Shown: positions 57,743 to 64,000 of the stretch, one piece after another
Layout of the letters: each line of letters opens with the position of its first letter
How positions within the stretch are numbered: the stretch's first letter is position 1
Assembly (NCBI GenBank): GCA_001632425.1
Contig: KV425554.1
Coordinates: 814,868 to 878,867 of the forward strand
Reading direction: 5' to 3'
Source: Neolentinus lepideus HHB14362 ss-1
Lineage: Eukaryota; Basidiomycota; Agaricomycetes; Gloeophyllales; Gloeophyllaceae
DNA: 64,000 bases
Notes under the pieces: model-generated
Databases searched by the model: none
Told to the model about the DNA's origin: nothing
What the model saw: only the letters and a program-made list of their open reading frames with translations
Position numbers and translations under genes: made by a program

Positions 57743-59397
57743 AGGGGATTTATTTGGTACGTGTCATCAACTTGCTGTTGAAGAAGCCTTCGAATAACTC
57801 GTTTATAGATAGCTTAGATACTTGCCCATATGCTGTTTCACGTATCGTGTGAAGTGGGATTGATCGTGGGTGCCGCGATTCCTTGAGTGAGACGAGAGAC
57901 ACGAATAATTCAGCGCTAAGGTGGCCACAACAGTAGAGAGCTCTCATTTGAGCTATAGCATCGAGGTCATGTAACCTAGATCACAGTAATGACGTACCGC
58001 ATAATGTGCAACTTTTTGATCAATCGGAATTTTCCTCGCATCCGTCTCCTTCCTTGGTTCGCCAACCATCTTGCTCCCGGGACATAGTTTGATATCCCCG
58101 CAAGCGGGGATGTAGTCTATGACATGATCATTTTGCTTCAATAGACAACAGTGTTATATGGCCAGAAGAAGCAAAACTCAGATGCCACATTACCTACGAG
58201 CGTCAGGGACTTGTCAGGATAGGAGACAGCGGCGTTGCGATTTCACGCAGAGAAGTCTGTGGGATAAACCTCGCGCCACTTGGCTACCGAGAGCTCGGAC
58301 GTATCGGACATCGTAGTTGGAGGCCAAACGAAGCATCTGCGGGATCTAACGGAACTATGATATAGTTTCGTAGAATGTTAATGTTACAGTGGAATATTGT
58401 CGTTCATACTTCACTCACCCAGGCATATACACAGCCTTCAGGAATAGCGACATATCATCAGAACTGAGATATTCACAAAGGTGCAACCTGCGAGCCTTGC
58501 CGGAAAACCCTGCAAAGGGTAAGTAGATGACAAGACGGAATGGGACACGAGTACAGAAAAGGGACATTGGAGGAATAGAAATACTATAATGTTTGCATTT
58601 GAGACCTAGGGGGCAGAGGCCAGTTCTACGAAGATTCTCTACGGACGATTATCACGGCAGTCAGCTGCGAAGAAATCGCGGTCACTCACGTTCGAATGAC
58701 CCATACGTCTTCGCTGCTTCGTCCTATCCTTCTATTGGCTCACCATTGAGCTTGTCGCCCGAGTCTTGTGTGCCGTCTCTCCTCCGCAGGGAAATATTGA
58801 ACGTCACGCAGGATTTAAGGCCTCCCACTTATGGCTGCACAACGCTCGCTCACCATACCTGTAAGTTGCCTGGATTTGATTGGCCAAGAATGTGTTGTAA
58901 AGTGAACGTAACAGCGCAGCGTAGCACTACAAGACAAAAATTGACCAACAAACGTCATACACTTCGAAATAGCCTCCAGCATAGAATGGAACTTCTAAAG
59001 ATACGTCTCATCCTGAGAAACAGCGGTCTACAAGTCAACCAAACGTGAACGACAAAAGCTGCGTAGAAGCAATTCACGTGACCGCGTGGCTGTGCACCAT
59101 TTTTCTTTGCCTCTGTTACGAACCTCCGTCCTGTTTCTACGTCCGGCTTGAGTCTTAACCTAGCAGAGTCCTCGCGCGACCGAACCTACCTGTGTTCAAG
59201 CGATGCTTGAGTTGTATCAGTGCCCGACGCACAGTAGAGACGTCATTCAAGATCTGCCCTGTACTGCTTTGCGTCTCTACTGTATGCTTGAGTGGTGCAA
59301 CTCCGGCATTCTGTCCGGGTCTATTCGCATGCTACAAAACGCCTAGGACATCATGCGACAATTTTCCGATGCAGACGTTGACTTTCCCCATATTACT
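57743..59397. other. Intergenic region without recognised gene
   Basis: A 62-codon frame at 57953-58141 (minus, MKQNDHVIDYIPACGDIKL) and a 151-codon frame at 58593-59048 (plus) have no recognised domain and no partner exons. I see no repeat structure here. Confidence 0.35.
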
Positions 59398-59871
59398 CTA
59401 CTGGATCTCCAATGCATCAAGCCAAGCGACTATGTGGCTCTCGAGACCATCCAATGCCGGACCCAATCGATCCATGCTGTCCGTCGGGACGCGGACCCAC
59501 TTTACTTGATCAGCTCCCTCGACCGCTTTCATCCTTGCGAACTCCTCGTCGGTCATCCCACCCCCGACGACTGCTGCTTTGGGCTTCCTCGGGTTAGCTG
59601 GTAACGGACACCTCTGTCAATAGACGATTTCCGGTATCTTTGGTGGCGTATACTCACCTGACTTGACATTCGATCCTAGACCACTCGATACCGCGTAGCT
59701 CTCCCCCTTCATGACCTTCGGGAACTCCTCTTCAAAGGCCTCAGCGGACGGACAGAAGTGAACTATCTCGTACTTCGGTTTCACTCCTTTGATGAGACGC
59801 GCGGGGAGGTCTGGATGGGCAACCAAGTGCGGCTTGCCAGTAATGATGATGGGAATGGACTCAGTGGACAT
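59398..59871 (-). CDS. Small fungal protein with Rossmann-like pattern, function unknown
   Basis: Start ATG 59871 (MSTESIPIIITGKPHLVAHP). Exon 1 ends SSGLGSNVKSG at a GTGAGT donor. Exon 2 begins near 59602 (NPRKPKAAVVGGGMTDEE), continues EGADQVKWVRVP and ends AWLDALEIQ at stop 59398-59400. The strand-loop pattern PIIITGKP and AVVGGGM suggests a nucleotide-binding or deaminase-like alpha/beta fold. Close homologues are, from memory, common in Agaricomycetes and uncharacterised. ATG 59871 is preferred because the upstream frame is extended only through a TTG. Confidence 0.6.
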
Positions 59872-60287
59872 AGCGATGATGAGAGCGACTTTGTGAGGAT
59901 AAAAGTATGTGCTTTCGTTGGGCTTGGAGTGGGTAGAGTAGTCCAAATATCTCTTTATACCCTGTCTTACCTTCCTATTCAGCCCCCGACGTCACGGCCG
60001 TGGCTAGGTTAAAACGACCGCAGTTTTGACAGTTGTCAATGTATGGTCACGATAGGCCCACTAGTGTCTGGCGTCGACTCTATCACTGCGCCCCGTTGTG
60101 AAATACTCCTATTCGTGGCAGCCGATCAGCACGGCTGACCTGTCGAGATTGTGGGGACCATGTCATGCGTATTGTATCTGCCGCCACACACGTAACTGCA
60201 ATGCCGGACAGCAGGCTGGTCCAATGTTACCGCCGCAACGAAGGAGGTCTTCCACGCGAGCGATTTGACTGCGAGCGCTAGTGGAGC
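59872..60287. other. Intergenic region
   Basis: No gene recognised; it separates the minus-strand small protein from the kinase-like fragment. Confidence 0.35.
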
Positions 60288-60683
60288 GTGGGAACTTGCT
60301 ATACACACAATCCGACTCTCGTACCGTCCGAAGTTGGGGATGCTCGAAGCGCGACATATAACCTGGAAGTTGGCTACAAGTATTCTTATATCATTGTGGT
60401 GTGGAAGGAAGGCGACGACTACTATCGCGTTCAGCATCCTAATATAAGGCTCAGCGGGGATGAGTACTTTTACAAAGCCTTCACCTATCCTAACAGAGAG
60501 GACGTAATGCTACAAATATGCAGCGCTGTCGCGCACACACGTACTCTCGGTTTGGTGTGTAGCGACCTGAACCCAGAGAACACCGTACCCGATGACGAAG
60601 GAAGATCGGTCGTCATCGATTCCGGTTCGTGCGGAAGTGATGGTGGACATGAACGCGGACTGACGATAGGTTTCGTCTCCTGA
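60288..60683 (+). pseudogene. Degraded protein-kinase fragment
   Basis: A C-lobe-like piece is readable: MLQICSAVAHTRTLGLVCSDLNPENTV stands where kinases have a helix followed by the HRDLKPEN catalytic loop, and VVIDSGSCGS stands at the DFG position (DSG here). His-Arg of HRD is replaced and the frame stops soon after (60681-60683). No N-lobe is visible upstream. The piece resembles the small kinase-like proteins expanded in basidiomycetes. Probably a remnant; a short pseudokinase is possible. Confidence 0.5.
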
Positions 60684-61153
60684 GAATGACGACTTCAGAT
60701 CGAGGTAGTTAAGAGGTGGTTGGCCGATGTTCCAGGAGTCTTAAGCACCATGCTCATCCCAATATCTGTCGACATCAAGGATCCAGAGCGCAGCTAATAA
60801 ACAAGAGTTCAAGAAGTCACCCTATGACCATGGAATTCCAAGATAACTTCGATGTAGCATGTACAAATTCAAGTCACGTCCACTATCCGAGCATCATCAG
60901 CCCTTCGATGTATCATACGGCGACCATATAGTGAAGATGACGCACATGTGCAAATATCCTCGATAGCGTTGTTCCTGTTTATCGTGTTATAGTGGTCCAA
61001 AGTTGATATGTTACAGATCTTGGTCGCTCAAGAAGTCATCCTCGTCATCACTTGGTAGGCCACAGTTACCGTTGCCGGATGTTAGTGCGGTGATGACACG
61101 ATGCCTATAACATCTCAGCACTGGCACCTTGGCGTGGAGATGAAAGTACGGTC
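60684..61153. other. Intergenic region
   Basis: No gene or repeat recognised. A possible continuation of the kinase-like fragment at 60716-60931 could not be joined. Confidence 0.35.
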
Positions 61154-62206
61154 TTACTTCATAAGTAGTTCCTCAATACCTCCCCGACCCGCCTCCAAAT
61201 CCACTCGTACCCAGTTGAACACTAGATCTCCGCCCCGATATACCAACATCGTAGGCAACATATCCAAATCTACGTTATCGCCGTCGTCGTCCTCTTGATC
61301 CTCCTCTTCAGCACCGTCTTCAGGTTCCCCATACGGATCGTCCTCATCGTCGTGAATGGTCGACAACCCTCCAGGAACTTTGCGAGCAGTTGATGATCGT
61401 GCTGCAGGACGAGATGAAGATGAGGAGGAAGAGGCGAAGCCAAGTGCACCGGCGCGACACCGGAGGAATTTGGTTTTGGGGTGGCGGCGAGCAAGGTGTG
61501 CGAGTGTGTCGTCTAGGGCGTAGCATCTATCTAAAGACTTTGGGATAACTTCCTTCAGCTATAGATCAGAAAGGCAGAATTATTTACGGCATGACTGACC
61601 GGCGCGTATAGATGCACGAGGACCCAGACATTCCTATCCTCTTCCTCAATAGCTGGTAAGAAGCCATTCACACCGACCTCTCTAAGATGTCCGAATCTCC
61701 CTGATCCTTTTCTTCCAGCACCAAAGAAATCCAGCGCCCCGTTGCGCTCTCCTCCCTCGAGCATCTGCCGCTCCCACATCCTCTCCTCCTCTTCCTCCCT
61801 ATACGTCCGCGCGCTCAACGCCGCCCTCTCCATCTTCTTGTTCAGATCGTCCACCTCCCTCTGCTTCTGCTCCCGTGCATTCAGCTCGGCTTCACGCTTG
61901 TCCCGGATGACACCCTTGACTCCTGTGCGCCCTGTCACGCCGACACCGACGCTACTGCCTGCTTGTTGCTGGCTGAGGATGCGGTCAATTTCCTTGGATC
62001 GTTCTTTGTCGGAGTCGTAGTCTGAGCCGCCGTCGTCTTTAAGTTCGGGCCAATCTGTGTTGGCTGGAGAAGGAGATCGCTCTGGAGAGGGGGAACGAGA
62101 CGCTCCAGAGAAGAGTTTGCCGGACAGGACAAGAGATTCGAGATCTTCTGGCTATTCGCAAGTGATGCATTCACGAATAAATGGGAAAACATGCGGCACC
62201 TACCAT
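61154..62206 (-). CDS. Phosducin-like protein (thioredoxin-fold cochaperone)
   Basis: The start codon appears to be an exon of its own (ATG at 62206-62204, then GTAGGT...TAG), spliced to PEDLESLVLSGKLFSG. The next part is Ser/Pro-rich (SPSPERSPSPANTDWPELKDD) and then strongly helical (REAELNAREQKQREVDDL). It leads into FGHLREVGVNGFLPAIEEE and the thioredoxin-like core NVWVLVHLYAP. A short intron precedes LKEVIPKSLDRCYALDDTL, HPKTKFLRCRAGALGF and DMLPTMLVYRGGDLVFNWV. The final LEAGRGGIEELLMK gives the stop at 61154. An acidic insert (EEEDQEDDDGD) interrupts the fold. Phosducin-like proteins bind G-beta-gamma and assist CCT in folding them. The two parts join in frame. Confidence 0.75.
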
Positions 62207-62789
62207 AGTGAACAAAATAACTACTCCAAAAGATGAGCTACAGCCTACAGGACATGTAGTAGGAGGGTAACGTTCCTACAACACGTGGCATCCACGCGAG
62301 TCCGCTTTCGCGCAGATTCGCACTTGAATTTTTACGTTCACGGATGTCCTTCTAGATGAGTACTTCTGCCCTGCCAGCATTCATCTCATTCCTTCCAGAT
62401 TTCTGTCTTCAGATATATGATGTACTTCTGCAGAAATAATGAGCGCATGCTCATTCGGCAAGTCCACATAGTCTCAGAGCATTGCCTAGAGTTCGCCAGG
62501 GCTCCAGTTCCTCCTTCTAATCATCACTCTAGGGACTGTACGTGATAGACATCTGACTCCTGCTTGATTCTAAGGATTCTACCATCTACTTCTCATGAGT
62601 ACCTATATTGATTTCAATCTGAACTGACATGACAGATCTTGTCAGCCGATATCCGGAACTTTCTACGTCCGGAGGTGGCAGCCATTGAGGCTCACTTCTC
62701 GCTGTACTCACTTGTCTACTGCTTTCGTACATTGTCTCTTGCTTTCGTGCTTTGTCTCCTCGTTACCTTCAATTCTCTAGTCGCCCCTC
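62207..62789. other. Divergent promoter region between phosducin-like and BTB genes
   Basis: No coding signal; it lies between two genes transcribed away from each other. Confidence 0.5.
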
Positions 62790-63882
62790 ATGTCTGATTA
62801 TGTTCGCACGGATATATGGTTCTCCGACGGCAACACTATGCTTATCGCCGGACGCGCTCGGTTCAAAGTCCACAGCAGTCAATTGGAACGCCATTCCGAG
62901 GTCTTTCGAGATATGTTCGCTCTTCCACAACCTCCTTGTCAAGAAACGATTGATGGCTGTCTCCCTGTGGTTCTGTACGATTCTCCTTCAGACTTGCTGT
63001 TCCTACTCCGAGCCCTATACGATGGCCTGTAAGATGATCCCTTTTCCATGCCATGATATCTAATTTTTTTCTAGTTACTTTATGAAAGCCACCGCTCACG
63101 ACTTCCAAGTAATCTCTGCCGTCCTTCGTCTCTCCACAAAGTACTTCATCGAGCACCTCCGCCGCCACTGCATCTCCCGGCTCGAGACCGACTGGCCCTC
63201 CACTCTTGCAGGCTGGGACCACCGCGAAAAGCTCGCCACCGACCCCAAGTCAGGCCGGTACAATCCGCGCGAGCTCTACGCACACCCTATCCTCGTCATC
63301 AATCTCTCCACTGAGCTCGGTATCGACCACCTCCTCCCAGCAGCTTACTATGACCTTTGTCGCTATGGTCCGAGCAAGATCGCTACAGGTGTGCCCGCGT
63401 CGAACTGCTACCCTCCGCCACCGATAGAAGAGGAGACAGCGGATCTCGATCAGCCGCTATTGCTTACAACAAGGCAGCTCTTATCGACGTTTCTTGGCCG
63501 CGAAGCCGGGCAGAAGTATATAACGACGTTTATCCAAGACGAGCTCACCCATCGCGAAGCTGCATCTGCCTGCTCGTCTGCACCCAACGTTTCATCGTCA
63601 TCCCACCCTTGCCTTGAGTCGTTCTACTTCATCCAGCTCAACATTCTCCGCTCCGTCGGGGGCATTGCGGCAGGGCGAGACGGCGACCCGCTGTTCACGC
63701 TCGCGCAGGCCGTGGAAATGCTCTCACGGACAGACTTCTCCGATGGCGTGAATCAGTGCGGGTTGAGGATATGTAATGCGTGTCGAGCTGAGTTTGTGGT
63801 GTCGGTAAACAAGTGCAGGCAGAAGGTGTGGGATGAAATCCCGAGGTGGTTTGGATTAGCGCCGGAGGGGGCACCAGCCTGA
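62790..63882 (+). CDS. BTB/POZ domain protein, Agaricomycete type
   Basis: Exons 62790-63028 and 63075-63882 join exactly (1047 nt, 348 residues). The BTB fold is seen in DIWFSDGNTMLIAG, RFKVHSSQLERHSEVFRDMF and FLLRALYDGL, then STKYFIEHLRRHCISRL. The C-terminal half (HPILVINLSTELGIDHLLPAAYYDL cut by me to its middle, DHLLPAAYYDLCRYG) matches the large expanded family of this class. Four cysteines near the end (CGLRICNACRAEFV, CRQKVW) form a possible zinc site. Such proteins may be Cullin-3 adaptors or dimerising regulators; the partner is unknown. Confidence 0.85.
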
Positions 63883-64000
63883 TATATATATGTTCTTCCT
63901 CAATGCACTTGGGCAAGAGGGCCACTGCTCTGCATGGCATGGGTACAAGTCCTGAGGTCACTTGTTACATTTTCATATTAATTGTCTGAAACTTTTGTAC

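Noticed and set aside
1..64000. CRISPR arrays, bacterial operons, riboswitches and rRNA or tRNA genes
   Set aside because: The sequence is eukaryotic with spliceosomal introns; no spaced repeats, rRNA-like stretches or convincing tRNA cloverleaf were seen by eye.

Overview
The window is nuclear DNA of a basidiomycete fungus, most likely a wood-decay Agaricomycete close to the polypores. The genes are split by many GT...AG introns of about 50-60 bp. The window carries a Plavaka (CACTA-like) transposase, a DUF6532 gene, a Ty1/copia retrotransposon and an Agaricomycete-type BTB gene, all typical of that group. Species cannot be named from sequence alone.

Layout. 1-6.8 kb: two tandem GH16-like secreted glucanase/lectin genes and a long SMP/C2 (tricalbin-like) membrane-contact-site gene. 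8.0-21.25 kb: a nested transposon block. Inverted AACTTG-rich repeats lie at its two ends. Inside are a 609-bp hAT-type MITE with a perfect 8-bp target duplication, a decayed Plavaka transposase gene (minus), a divergent DUF6532 gene (plus), and a young copia element with apparently identical 426-bp LTRs that landed in the right-hand repeat. 21.5-24.2 kb: an unrecognised multi-exon gene and a Ski8/WDR61-like WD40 gene. 25.2-26.2 kb: a gene for a secreted chorismate mutase with the recognised catalytic residues retained.

26.8-55.2 kb: an accessory region built from two repeated gene families, a seven-transmembrane (7TM) protein of unknown function (copies A-D) and a classical short-chain dehydrogenase/reductase (SDR, copies 1-4). 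Three times a 7TM copy and an SDR copy stand head to head: SDR-2/7TM-B, 7TM-C/SDR-3 and 7TM-D/SDR-4. Two of these units (about 35.6-40.1 and 50.6-55.2 kb) form the arms of a large inverted duplication. Between the arms lie a 333-residue unrecognised protein, the 7TM-C/SDR-3 unit, a small MITE-like element and an FAD monooxygenase. SDR-1 carries a nonsense codon and 7TM-D has lost its start and an internal segment.

55.2-64 kb: an HSL-family alpha/beta-hydrolase, a small Rossmann-like protein, a degraded protein-kinase fragment, a phosducin-like gene and a BTB gene.

The repeated 7TM/SDR pair, with a conserved block in the shared intergenic space, is the best candidate for an undescribed system. 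Beside it are an FAD monooxygenase, an esterase and a secreted chorismate mutase, but no recognisable polyketide, peptide or terpene core enzyme. Exon boundaries are read by eye from splice signals and frame continuity. Family assignments rest on recognised motifs, not on searches.
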